Positions 5,539 through 12,678 of a DNA stretch of 28,922 nucleotides are shown in pieces; the stretch's first letter is position 1; each line of letters starts with the position of its first letter. This DNA comes from a virus. The translations under genes were made by a program, and so were the position numbers. The stretch lies in the IMG/VR virus record IMGVR_UViG_3300017963_000635, positions 1 through 28,922 of that record; one strand, given 5' to 3'. The notes below the pieces were generated by a model that saw only the letters and a list, made by a program, of their open reading frames with translations, was not told the DNA's origin and did no database searches.

Positions 5539-5970
5539 ATGCCACCTAAAAAGTCAAACCCACCTAACCCTGGAGGCCAGGGAGCCCCGACAAAGTATAC
5601 CGAAGAAGTTATGGAAAAGTACGCAAGAGATATTTTAGAGTGGGCAAAAAAAGAAGACTCTTTGATCTTGAGACAGTGGCTCGGAGATAATGGTTTTGAC
5701 TATGCTTGGCTCTGGGAAATGTGCGAAAAATTTCCTATGTTTTCCAAGGCCTACGAAAATGCGCGGGTGATAATTGGGTCAAGAAGAGAGCTCATGTGCA
5801 TGCATGGAAAGCTTAATTCAACTATCGTTTCAAAGACTATGCACAACTACGACCGAGAGCTTCTGAAGACAGAAAGAGAGCTTAAGAAAATAGAAAAAGA
5901 TAACGAAAAAAAAGATCCCACTGTTGTTCATATCATAAATTATTCTGACGCAAAAGTGGAAAAAGATTGA
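5539..5970 (+). CDS. terS: Terminase small subunit
   Basis: A 143-residue protein. After a Pro-rich start (MPPKKSNPPNPGGQGAPTKY) it has a helix-turn-helix-like region with DSLILRQWLGDNGFDYAWLW and MFSKAYENARVIIGSRRE. A charged coiled-coil segment (LLKTERELKKIEKDNEKK) follows. This layout, DNA-binding N-terminus and oligomerising helical C-terminus, and the position ahead of the large subunit are those of small terminases, which recognise the packaging site and regulate the motor. AAGGA lies about 7 bases before the ATG. Sequence similarity within this family is low, so the call rests partly on context. A metallophosphoesterase gene separates it from the large subunit. Confidence 0.75.
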   Translation: MPPKKSNPPNPGGQGAPTKYTEEVMEKYARDILEWAKKEDSLILRQWLGDNGFDYAWLWEMCEKFPMFSKAYENARVIIGSRRELMCMHGKLNSTIVSKTMHNYDRELLKTERELKKIEKDNEKKDPTVVHIINYSDAKVEKD

Positions 5971-6014
5971 TCATTTTTAAGACAAAATGTAATCTTATCG
6001 CGAACAACATTCAC

Positions 6015-6059
6015 GCGTGCGTTTGATCGACCTAGCCCCGGCTCGCTCCGGGGGCACGC
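6015..6059 (+). other. GC-rich structured intergenic element between terS and the phosphoesterase
   Basis: CCCCGG (6036-6041) pairs with CCGGGG (6048-6053) across the loop CTCGCT. Directly outside on the 3' side, GCACGC (6054-6059) pairs with GCGTGC (6015-6020), leaving a 15-base bulge on the 5' side. The region is conspicuously GC-rich compared with its surroundings and has no T-run, so it is not a normal terminator. It could be a processing or packaging signal, or the scar of the phosphoesterase insertion. The rest of the 110-base gap shows nothing. Confidence 0.45.
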
Positions 6060-6080
6060 TTTACCTAGCGAGGGGTAACG

Positions 6081-6695
6081 ATGACAAAAATCACCTTTCT
6101 AAGCGACCTTCACGGACACATGCCAGAGCTTCCTGGCGGAGACATCTTGATCATAGCCGGTGATCTTACTGCACAAAACAGAGAGCAAGAATACAAAGAC
6201 TTTGAAGAATGGGCCTTATCTAGCCCGTATAAAGAAATCGTTGTTGTACCAGGTAATCACGACACAAAGATAAGATCTCTCAACACGGACAGAATAAACG
6301 TGCTTATTGACCAATCTTTAGATATCGAAGGACTCAAGATCTACGGATCTCCATGGTCTCTGTACTTTGAAGGTATCAGCCCTTTTTGTACTGCCTACAC
6401 AAAAAAGTCTGAAGGAGGTCTACATGAGCTCTTTTCCAAGATACCCGAAGATCTAGATATCTTAGTGACACACAGCCCACCATACAAAATTTTAGACAAA
6501 ATTTTCAGTGGGTTTCATGCGGGATCTCTATCTCTGAGGATGTGTGTAGACAATAGACGGCCAAAAAACCACGTATACGGCCATATTCATGAGGGATACG
6601 GCCAAAAAACCATCGGAGAGACAACCTTTATCAACGCGTCTTATGTCGATGTTCGCTATAAACCAGTCAATAAAATAATAACTTTAGATATATGA
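6081..6695 (+). CDS. Calcineurin-like metallophosphoesterase
   Basis: A 204-residue protein with every core motif of the family: SDLHG (D9, H11), AGDL (D28), GNHD (N59, H60, D61), VTHSPP (H131) and GHIH (H168, H170). These ligands hold a two-metal centre that hydrolyses phosphoesters. The compact size and THSPP motif resemble the MPPED-type branch. GAGGGG precedes the ATG by about 7 bases. It sits between the terminase subunit genes, where it has no obvious structural role, so it looks like an added (moron-type) gene. The substrate is unknown; nucleotides, a host signalling nucleotide or RNA ends are possibilities. Its stop is in frame with the large terminase that follows. Confidence 0.88.
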   Translation: MTKITFLSDLHGHMPELPGGDILIIAGDLTAQNREQEYKDFEEWALSSPYKEIVVVPGNHDTKIRSLNTDRINVLIDQSLDIEGLKIYGSPWSLYFEGISPFCTAYTKKSEGGLHELFSKIPEDLDILVTHSPPYKILDKIFSGFHAGSLSLRMCVDNRRPKNHVYGHIHEGYGQKTIGETTFINASYVDVRYKPVNKIITLDI

Positions 6696-6704
6696 GGATT
6701 TTTA

Positions 6705-8003
6705 ATTATTCCGGAACTTATCCTTCCATACAACTTTACTCCAAGACCGTACCAGATACCGGCTCTAAAAGCGCTCGATGATGGATATAAAAGACTTTTG
6801 CTCACACATCATCGGCGCGCCGGGAAGGATATGCTTTGCATAAACATGATGATTAGAGAAATGTACAAGAGAAAAGGATACTATTTGTATCTCTTTCCTG
6901 ATGCAGGTCTCGCAAGGCGTGTGATATGGAATGGTGCAACAAAAGATGGCTTTCGGTTCTTAGATTTCTTTCCTGAAGAGATCATTGTAAGAAAACAGCA
7001 GCAAATGATGACCGTTGAGCTTGATAATGGCTCGATTTTCCAGCTCGTTGGATCTGATCGCTTTACTAACGTCGGTATCAACCCTGTCATGGTTGTTTTT
7101 TCTGAGTTCAGCTTGCAAAATCCGATGTGCTGGAACTTAATCAGACCAATTTTAGCTGAAAACGATGGAATAGCCATCTTTAACGGGACGCCTAGGGGTC
7201 GCAACCATTTTTACGATCTCTATGAAATGTCTAAACGCAATCCGGATTGGTTTGTGCAGAGACTTTCCGTTGACGACACAAAAGCAATTCCGCTTAAGGC
7301 GATAGAAAAAGAGCGTCAATCTGGTATGAGCGAAGAGCTGATTCAACAGGAGTTCTATACCTCTTTCTCTCGAGGTGTAGAGGGGGCATACTACGGTCGT
7401 CTCATTGAAGAGGCAAAAGCGCAAGGTCGTGTAGGAAAAGTTTCTTACAATCCTCAGGTGAAAGTTAATGTTGGCTTTGACTTAGGTATGAACGACAGCA
7501 CGTCGATTTGGTTTTGGCAGCAAGTTGGGCAAGAGGTTCATTTCATCGATTACTACGAAAACAGCGGGGAGCCACTCAGTCACTATGCGAAGGTACTACA
7601 AAATAAAGATTATGTTTATGGTGATACTTGGCTCCCTCATGACGCTAAAGTTCGTGAGCTCGGAACAGGCCTTAGTCGTGTGGATGTTTTTCGCTCTTTG
7701 GGGATTACTCCGCTTATTGTACCCAGTATTGGATTGATGGACGGGATCGAGGTTGTTCGTGGTTTACTGCCCCGCTGTTGGTTTGATGAGGATAAGTGTG
7801 AGTATGGGATCAAGTGTCTTGAGATGTACCATAAGGATTATAATCCGAAAAGAGAGGTGTACTCTGACCGCCCTTGCCATGATCGCTGGTCACATGGAGC
7901 TGATGCGATGAGAATGTCTGCTATCGCGATATCTCGTGGAAATCTTGGAGAAGGGATTAGTGGTGAGGAGTGGAACAAGATTAGACAGAGGAATATTTAC
8001 TAA
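6705..8003 (+). CDS. terL: Terminase large subunit, apparent AUU start
   Basis: The packaging ATPase/nuclease. Residues 1-42 read IPELILPYNFTPRPYQ then HHRRAGKD, the Q-type adenine motif and Walker A. VMVVFSEF is a Walker B of the terminase type (S-E). GFDLGMNDSTSIWFW begins the RNase H-like nuclease domain, and a late HDRWSHGADAMRM segment supplies a further metal ligand. The frame has no ATG, GTG or TTG before Walker A. The first TTG (6798) would delete the N-terminal PRPYQ motif. GAGGA (6695-6698 region) lies 6 bases before ATT at 6705, so an AUU start giving 432 residues is the best reading. It overlaps nothing and follows the phosphoesterase stop by nine bases in the same frame. Confidence 0.85.
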   Translation: MIPELILPYNFTPRPYQIPALKALDDGYKRLLLTHHRRAGKDMLCINMMIREMYKRKGYYLYLFPDAGLARRVIWNGATKDGFRFLDFFPEEIIVRKQQQMMTVELDNGSIFQLVGSDRFTNVGINPVMVVFSEFSLQNPMCWNLIRPILAENDGIAIFNGTPRGRNHFYDLYEMSKRNPDWFVQRLSVDDTKAIPLKAIEKERQSGMSEELIQQEFYTSFSRGVEGAYYGRLIEEAKAQGRVGKVSYNPQVKVNVGFDLGMNDSTSIWFWQQVGQEVHFIDYYENSGEPLSHYAKVLQNKDYVYGDTWLPHDAKVRELGTGLSRVDVFRSLGITPLIVPSIGLMDGIEVVRGLLPRCWFDEDKCEYGIKCLEMYHKDYNPKREVYSDRPCHDRWSHGADAMRMSAIAISRGNLGEGISGEEWNKIRQRNIY

Positions 8004-8017
8004 AAGGAATTAATTTA

Positions 8018-8197
8018 ATGAATTGTTCTTGTATCTGTGATTGGTGTAATGCCTTGATTGAATATTGCGTTACTCAAGGCGAGGGATTCGAGTCTAGAGA
8101 AGAGTCTCCGCTGGCCACACCTGAAAAACCAGAACAAAAAACAGAATGGCAGGTGTACTACTCACCTGAACAAACTTGGAGAAAAGAAGATGAGTGA
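8018..8197 (+). CDS. Small Cys-rich protein
   Basis: A 59-residue ORF beginning MNCSCICDWCNALIEYC, five cysteines in the first 17 residues, then a hydrophilic tail ending in YYSPEQTWRKEDE. AAGGAA lies about 9 bases before the ATG. Its last eight bases overlap the start of the next gene, as expected for coupled small phage genes. The Cys spacing could make a small zinc knuckle. No family recognised. A competing longer frame starting at 8058 is discarded because this gene and the downstream start at 8190 explain the region better. Confidence 0.6.
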   Translation: MNCSCICDWCNALIEYCVTQGEGFESREESPLATPEKPEQKTEWQVYYSPEQTWRKEDE

Positions 8198-8414
8198 TGA
8201 ATGTTGTGAAGTTGGAGATATCTATCAAATAAACCCGGAGCACGATGAGATTTTTGGGGCTTGTCTGATGATTGTAACTGAACCAAAACCGTGGGGGGCG
8301 CAAGGATACTTTAACGTTCCCGGTGAAGGTCTTGCTTTTTATCGATGCAACTTTGAAGATATGGAGAGCGTTGGAAAAGCATCTTGGATTAGGAATGAAG
8401 AGGAGTCTGATTAA
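8190..8414 (+). CDS. Conserved small phage protein following terminase
   Basis: A 74-residue ORF: MSDECCEVGDIYQINPEHDE, then FGACLMIVTEPKPWGAQGYF and a final AFYRCNFEDMESVGKASWI. The pattern VGD-x-V-x-I-x-P-E-H-D-E-x-F-G-G, followed by a strand-rich middle with WG-x-QGY and a G-K-A-x-W ending, is one I know as a recurring phage hypothetical near terminase genes. It looks like a small beta barrel. GGAG sits about 8 bases before the ATG at 8190. The frame is open upstream to 8058, but that part overlaps the preceding gene and reads like non-coding shadow. Function unknown. Confidence 0.7.
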   Translation: MSDECCEVGDIYQINPEHDEIFGACLMIVTEPKPWGAQGYFNVPGEGLAFYRCNFEDMESVGKASWIRNEEESD

Positions 8415-8416
8415 GG

Positions 8417-8656
8417 ATGGATGATTTTGAAAGAGACGATCAAGCCAAAAAGGTTATGAAGTTGTCTGAAAGATTTATAGAATATTTTAAAGAGAATGAA
8501 GTAGACCCATCTGTTGCATTACCAGCTCTTCTTTTTTCTTCTGCGTTTTGTAGCTTTGAGCTTTTTAATGATAGAGAAAAATTTTTATGTGATTGCAAAA
8601 GAACTTATGAACTTATTGAAAAACTTTACAAACTTGAAAATTTGAGGACATTATGA
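8417..8656 (+). CDS. Small helical protein of unknown function
   Basis: A 79-residue, largely helical, acidic ORF (MDDFERDDQAKKVMKLSERF; LPALLFSSAFCSFELFNDRE). AAGGATGG immediately precedes and includes the start, with the stop of the previous gene two bases upstream. Its own end overlaps the next start as ATGA. No domain recognised. Tight packing in the operon is the main support. Confidence 0.6.
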   Translation: MDDFERDDQAKKVMKLSERFIEYFKENEVDPSVALPALLFSSAFCSFELFNDREKFLCDCKRTYELIEKLYKLENLRTL

Positions 8657-8958
8657 AGAACACACAAGAAATTGAATGGAAAAAATTTTCAGAAAACAAA
8701 CCAAATCACAACGACTTCGTAGTTTTTTTTATAAAAGATAAAGATTCTGAAGAAAAAGACGATTTAGTCTTTTATTTTGGTCAGTTTAAACATCCGTATA
8801 TGATGGAGCCAGCAAAATATAAGGAAACATGGATGTACTTCGCTGTTTTGAATAACAAAATGATCGATCCAGACGATTCAACGATGTGGGTTTCTTTGAC
8901 TGAAATTTCCACAGTCGCAAGAGGCAAATTCATGAAGGAAATTTTTTCTGAGAAATGA
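8653..8958 (+). CDS. Small protein of unknown function (DUF551-like start)
   Basis: A 101-residue ORF whose opening, IEWKKFSENKPNHNDFVVFF, resembles the W-x-x-x-x-x-x-P-x-x-x-x-x-V pattern of the DUF551-type phage proteins, followed by a Trp-rich middle (YKETWMYFAVL) and MWVSLTEIS. The resemblance is by eye only. TTGAGGACATT precedes the ATG, with GAGG 6 bases away. It is the last gene before the hairpin at 8968-9017, so it closes the packaging operon. Confidence 0.6.
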   Translation: MKNTQEIEWKKFSENKPNHNDFVVFFIKDKDSEEKDDLVFYFGQFKHPYMMEPAKYKETWMYFAVLNNKMIDPDDSTMWVSLTEISTVARGKFMKEIFSEK

Positions 8959-8967
8959 TCTAACCCT

Positions 8968-9017
8968 TGATATATCTTTATATCACTGAAAATTTGTTAT
9001 AAAGATATATCATTTTT
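8968..9017 (+). terminator. AT-rich intrinsic terminator
   Basis: A perfect 15-bp stem (8968-8982 with 8998-9012) encloses a 15-base loop and is followed by five T and then TTTT after a G. It lies 9 bases after the last stop of the packaging operon. The stem is nearly all A-T, so termination may be partial. Confidence 0.6.
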
Positions 9018-9028
9018 GTTTTATATAT

Positions 9029-9286
9029 ATGAAATATAGTTACATTGTATACAAAATAATAAGTACTTATGAAGAGACTTTAGAGAAACCAATAGTCTGC
9101 TTCTCTGACCTAGAAAAAGCAAGAGAGTTTGCTGAAAAAGCCAGAAATATAAACTATTTTTTTGTTGAGATCAAAAAGTTGATTAAAAATAGTAAATACA
9201 TGAGTTTTTTGGTCGACAAAGAATTTTGTGATTACGGTTGTGAGGATTGCTCTTACGAAATAAAACAAGTTTTTCAAATAGATTAA
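9029..9286 (+). CDS. Small Cys-containing protein of unknown function
   Basis: An 85-residue ORF: MKYSYIVYKIISTYEETLEK, CFSDLEKAREFAEKARN, and CDYGCEDCSYEIKQVFQ near the end. The alternating strand-helix-strand layout is typical of small phage ORFs, and the CEDC motif recurs in the tail of the small membrane protein at 4776-4901. There is no ribosome-binding site, and the gene lies directly behind the terminator at 8968-9017, so how it is expressed is unclear. The 80-base gap after it, before the portal, shows only a weak promoter-like TTGAAG with CAGAAT 17 bases on. Confidence 0.55.
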   Translation: MKYSYIVYKIISTYEETLEKPIVCFSDLEKAREFAEKARNINYFFVEIKKLIKNSKYMSFLVDKEFCDYGCEDCSYEIKQVFQID

Positions 9287-9366
9287 AATTTTAACGTTTA
9301 TACACTTGAAGTTTTAATTTAAATCATACAGAATGAAGCTGTCTATGAATCAAATTTTCAATACAG

Positions 9367-11457
9367 ATGGCTTTAGATACACAAATAGAACACGAGTTTA
9401 CGCAGTTTGCTTCAGACACACAACGTGTGTGGGGGTCTTACTTCAGAGAGGCTAGAGAGGATTTAAATTTCTATGCCGGACAGCTTCTCTCTGCTCAAGA
9501 AGTAGGTAAGCTAAGCAATCAAAATAGAAATTCTTACCAAGTAAACAAGATTCGTCGTGTTATCAACCAATATTCTGGTTACGAGAGAGAAAATCGCGTA
9601 TCTACGGTCATTGGTTCTACAGATGAAACAGATGATCAGACAGCTGAGCAGCTCTCAGACTGTATGCTGTATGCCTATGACAAGGGCGATGCTCACATAA
9701 ACATCTCAGATGCCTTTGACCACTCTTTAAAGACAGGCCTTTCAGTTATTGGTGTCGCCATGGACTTTTCTAGGGATAGGGTCAATGGTGACATCAAGTT
9801 TTGGTGGAAACCGTACAACGCCGTCCTAATCGATCCATACTTTACTAAGAGAAATCTCGACGATGCGGAGAGATGCGCGACGAGAGACATGCTAGACAAA
9901 GAGCAAGTTAAACAGCTACTTCCTTTTGTAGATCCTAAAGAGATTGATTCACTACCGACAGGTGTGACTGACAATAAATTTCCTCAATACATTCTAAACT
10001 TATCCAACACAACCTCTGCAATTAGAAATTTAGTTACCTATGACCAATATTGGGTGAGATCTTCAAAGACGGTAAGGCTTCTTATCGATACAACATCAGG
10101 TGAAGAGATCGATGTAACGGACTTTGAAGAAGAAGAGATACAGATCCTTCTTTCCCAGTTCGCTGAGAATGATGTACAGGTCGTCAAAACGTCAAAAGAG
10201 ACAGTTACCCTTCATATTATTGTTGGTGGCAGGCTCCTTTATTCTGGCCCTGATGCAACTGGAATAGATACCTTCCCGTTTAGGCCGATGATCCCGTTTT
10301 TTGAGCCCTACACAGACAGATTCGACCTAAGGATACAGGGAGTTGTTAGATCACAGAAAGACCCGCAGAGGCTTTACAATCGCCGTATGAACCAGATAAC
10401 AGACTGGCTTGAATCTAAGGTTCACACAGGATTTAAAGTCGTTAATGGAGCTGTTCAAGATCCTAACATGCTCTTTCAGACTGGTCAAGCAAGGCTTATC
10501 GTTGTCAATCAGGGATTTGATCCTACCCGTGATGTGCAACAGTTGGATGCTTCAGATCTCCCACCTAATGTTTTGCAGCACATGCAGATGTTAGACAAAG
10601 ACATCTTAGAGGTTTCCGGAGTTACTGAAACCCAACTTGGTACTGACGAGGGTGGTAATACTCAAGTTTCTGGAAGGCTTGCAGAGGTGAGAGCCTCTCA
10701 CGGTATGACAGGATCAAGGGGGATCTTTGATGTCTATGAATACACCCTTAAAGAGCTTGGTCGCGTAGTTCTTGAAACGATACAGAAAAACTACACCCCT
10801 GAGAAAGTGGAGAGAATAACCAATAAACAACCAACAGATCAGTTTAACTCTAGAATATTTCAACAGTATGATACGAATATCAAGCAAGCTGTACTGACTA
10901 AGACACAAAGAGACACATACTACTACGAGTTGTTACGTCTTAGAGAGCTTGGTATAGAGATCCCAGACAGTGAAATTATAAAATCTGTTCCAATTCAATC
11001 TAGAGATCGCTTAAATCAACTGATAGAAGAGCAAGAGCAGCAAGCGCAAATAGCGATGCAGAAACAGCAAGAAGCCGAAGAGCGCATGAACGAGCTTATG
11101 GAGGCTAGAACAGCAGGCGAGATTGCAAGAACAGAGGCTGAAACAGCAAGATCTAAATCTCAAACAGGTCTTCTCATAGAGAGGATCGCTAGAGCTAATG
11201 AAGACTCTGCCGGAGCGGCTCTCGATCGCGCAAAAGCTCTTACAGAGATCGAGAATCTTCAGACAGATCAGCTTTTAAAGATGCTGCAGTTTTTACAAAT
11301 CCTTGAAAACCCGGTTCCGGGCGCTCAAGCAAACACAAAAACAACGGAGGCAACAAATGTCCAACGTACGATCAGCCCCTCCGGGGAACGGACGGGGAAA
11401 GTACTCGACAAACAAGCCGAAGGGATCAGCCCCACGGAAGGGGTCGAGCTTACCTAG
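9367..11457 (+). CDS. Portal protein, P22 type
   Basis: A 696-residue portal subunit. The start has FTQFASDTQRVWGSYFREAR and FYAGQLLSAQEV, then NKIRRVINQYSGYERENR and the AYDKGDAHINISDAFDHSL segment, which are the landmarks of P22-type portals. The stem and wing follow, and the last 170 residues are a long coiled coil (IEEQEQQAQIAMQKQQEAEE) corresponding to the P22 barrel. The dodecamer forms the DNA channel at the vertex and binds terminase, then tail factors. No ribosome-binding site is obvious before the ATG, and an in-frame stop lies eight codons upstream. The last 101 bases overlap another gene in a different frame. Confidence 0.9.
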   Translation: MALDTQIEHEFTQFASDTQRVWGSYFREAREDLNFYAGQLLSAQEVGKLSNQNRNSYQVNKIRRVINQYSGYERENRVSTVIGSTDETDDQTAEQLSDCMLYAYDKGDAHINISDAFDHSLKTGLSVIGVAMDFSRDRVNGDIKFWWKPYNAVLIDPYFTKRNLDDAERCATRDMLDKEQVKQLLPFVDPKEIDSLPTGVTDNKFPQYILNLSNTTSAIRNLVTYDQYWVRSSKTVRLLIDTTSGEEIDVTDFEEEEIQILLSQFAENDVQVVKTSKETVTLHIIVGGRLLYSGPDATGIDTFPFRPMIPFFEPYTDRFDLRIQGVVRSQKDPQRLYNRRMNQITDWLESKVHTGFKVVNGAVQDPNMLFQTGQARLIVVNQGFDPTRDVQQLDASDLPPNVLQHMQMLDKDILEVSGVTETQLGTDEGGNTQVSGRLAEVRASHGMTGSRGIFDVYEYTLKELGRVVLETIQKNYTPEKVERITNKQPTDQFNSRIFQQYDTNIKQAVLTKTQRDTYYYELLRLRELGIEIPDSEIIKSVPIQSRDRLNQLIEEQEQQAQIAMQKQQEAEERMNELMEARTAGEIARTEAETARSKSQTGLLIERIARANEDSAGAALDRAKALTEIENLQTDQLLKMLQFLQILENPVPGAQANTKTTEATNVQRTISPSGERTGKVLDKQAEGISPTEGVELT

Positions 11458-11545
11458 CGGTGGTATGTCGAAAGATTCTTCAAAGGCCAATAAGATGGCT
11501 AGTATGCAAAAATCAAGAGAGTCTCTAAGAGGCGAGCTGATTTAA
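11357..11545 (+). CDS. Small basic protein overlapping the portal 3' end
   Basis: A 62-residue ORF beginning MSNVRSAPPGNGRGKYSTNK, rich in Lys, Arg, Ser, Gly and Pro, so probably disordered. GGAGG lies 6 bases before the ATG, the best site in the neighbourhood, although it is inside the portal coding sequence. The frame is open upstream to 11303, but that part is only portal shadow. The overlap with portal is 101 bases. Next to portal and scaffold, a small basic Gly/Ser protein could be a minor capsid or DNA-binding factor, but no family is recognised. Confidence 0.65.
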   Translation: MSNVRSAPPGNGRGKYSTNKPKGSAPRKGSSLPSGGMSKDSSKANKMASMQKSRESLRGELI

Positions 11546-11556
11546 AGGAATGTAAA

Positions 11557-11889
11557 ATGGCTTTACTTGTACCAAAACATGTCGGATTAGCTCAGCAAAG
11601 AGCTGAGAAGGAGGCTTTGGTTAACCATTTCAATGATGAGATGGAAAAAGTCATTAACAAAAACAAAGAAAAAGATAAGTTCTGGATCCTTGGAAAAGTT
11701 AGATTCCCTCCAGAGTTTGGAGGTAAGGTTGGTCGCGTCTTTTTGGATGCTTCAGACGAGAAACCGCCTGTTGTTAAAGGATCATTTGTCTATGAAGTAG
11801 ACAATAAAAGAGGAACGAAAGAGCTTTTGTGGACTCACAGCAATGATCAGTTGACTGTTGTTCCTACAAAGAAGACGATTAAAACATAG
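11557..11889 (+). CDS. Conserved hypothetical protein between portal and scaffold
   Basis: A 110-residue ORF: MALLVPKHVGLAQQRAEKEA, a Lys-rich helix, then WILGKVRFPPEFGGKVGRVF and a beta-rich end (TKELLWTHSNDQLTVVPTKK). AAGGAATG lies just before the ATG. The helix plus small beta domain is not one I can name. The neighbours suggest a capsid accessory or assembly role. The 75 bases that follow contain a short CGCC/GGCG hairpin and no gene. Confidence 0.65.
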   Translation: MALLVPKHVGLAQQRAEKEALVNHFNDEMEKVINKNKEKDKFWILGKVRFPPEFGGKVGRVFLDASDEKPPVVKGSFVYEVDNKRGTKELLWTHSNDQLTVVPTKKTIKT

Positions 11890-11964
11890 AGAAACATCCC
11901 ATGTCGCCGGTGAACGGGCGCCTCAGTTACGCAGACTGTAAACGTGCGAAAATACGGGAGTAAA

Positions 11965-12618
11965 ATGACTGAAGAACAAGTACCTGTCTCCGAGGTAGGA
12001 GCTGAAGGAATCGACAATCAGGAAAATCAACAAGAAGTTGTTGAACAGCAACAAGAGGAACGTCAAGTTCCATTGTCTGCATTAGAAGCGGAGAGAAGAA
12101 AAAGACAAGAGATGGAAGCTGAGAATAGGATCTATCAGCAATATCTACAAGATGCTCAAAAAGCTCAACAGCAACCGCAAGAAGATGATTCTGATGATTG
12201 GGTGACAAAAAAAGAATATCGCCAATCTGTCGAAAGCCAAATATCAAGTGCTAAAAGAGAAATTCTCGAAGAGGCGTTTGTTCAGGCTAATCCCGATGCT
12301 CACAAGAAAATAAATGACTATTTACCAGAATTAATGAAACAAAAACCATGGGTGAAAGAGGTCATTGAAAACGCACCAAACAGGTGGCAGCGGGCATGGG
12401 AACTTGTAAATGATTTATATATGCCTCAACAGTCTCAACAGCTAAAAAAGAATGAAACTGCTCAGAAGATTGTTGAGAATTCTCAAAAACCCGGTTCTCC
12501 AACGATTGTTGGAAAAAGCCACACAGCTTCTACTGTTGAATACATGAGAAGCGTTCGTGGAACATCTGAATGGGACGATTACAGGGCCAAGTTAAGAAGG
12601 GGTGAAGCCTCTCTTTGA
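11965..12618 (+). CDS. Scaffold-like protein
   Basis: A 217-residue, acidic, Gln/Glu-rich, mostly helical protein (MTEEQVPVSEVGAEG; EEERQVPLSALEAERRKRQE-type segment; WVTKKEYRQSVESQI) with a C-terminal SAWDDYR-type ending (TSEWDDYRAKLRRGEASL). Directly upstream of the major capsid gene, this composition and the coiled coil with a charged C-terminal helix are those of capsid scaffolds. In that class the N-terminal part is disordered and the C-terminal helix binds coat. The ATG at 11965 has GGGAG 4-5 bases upstream. An in-frame ATG seven codons earlier has none. The call is from position and composition, since scaffolds share little sequence. Confidence 0.7.
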   Translation: MTEEQVPVSEVGAEGIDNQENQQEVVEQQQEERQVPLSALEAERRKRQEMEAENRIYQQYLQDAQKAQQQPQEDDSDDWVTKKEYRQSVESQISSAKREILEEAFVQANPDAHKKINDYLPELMKQKPWVKEVIENAPNRWQRAWELVNDLYMPQQSQQLKKNETAQKIVENSQKPGSPTIVGKSHTASTVEYMRSVRGTSEWDDYRAKLRRGEASL

Positions 12619-12620
12619 TC

Positions 12621-12644
12621 TTTCTCCATGAACTAAAGGAGAAA
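12621..12644 (+). promoter_or_regulatory. Hairpin covering the capsid ribosome-binding site
   Basis: TTTCTCC (12621-12627) pairs perfectly with GGAGAAA (12638-12644), which contains the AAGGAG site of the capsid gene at 12649. The scaffold stop is at 12616-12618, so a ribosome finishing scaffold would cover the 5' arm and free the site. That would couple coat synthesis to scaffold synthesis. Confidence 0.5.
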
Positions 12645-12648
12645 ACGA

Positions 12649-12678
12649 ATGGCAGTAACAACTACCACTCAAGTCGAT
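12649..12678 (+). CDS. Major capsid protein, exon 1
   Basis: Ten codons, MAVTTTTQVD, then an in-frame TAA three bases into the intron. The N-terminus is the typical start of N4-gp56-type coat proteins. An AAGGAG site precedes the ATG. Exon 1 ends in U12678, which forms the U-G pair that marks a group I 5' splice site. It joins exon 2 at 13633, giving QVD followed by VQRYFDN. Without splicing only this 10-residue peptide would be made. Confidence 0.8.

Noticed and set aside
6798-8003. Large terminase starting at TTG 6798
   Set aside because: Would remove the conserved PRPYQ segment and begin only three residues before Walker A, with no ribosome site. The upstream open frame encodes the missing N-terminus.
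8058-8414. 118-codon version of the ORF ending at 8414
   Set aside because: Its first 44 codons overlap the Cys-rich ORF 8018-8197 and read as shadow; the ATG at 8190 has its own GGAG.
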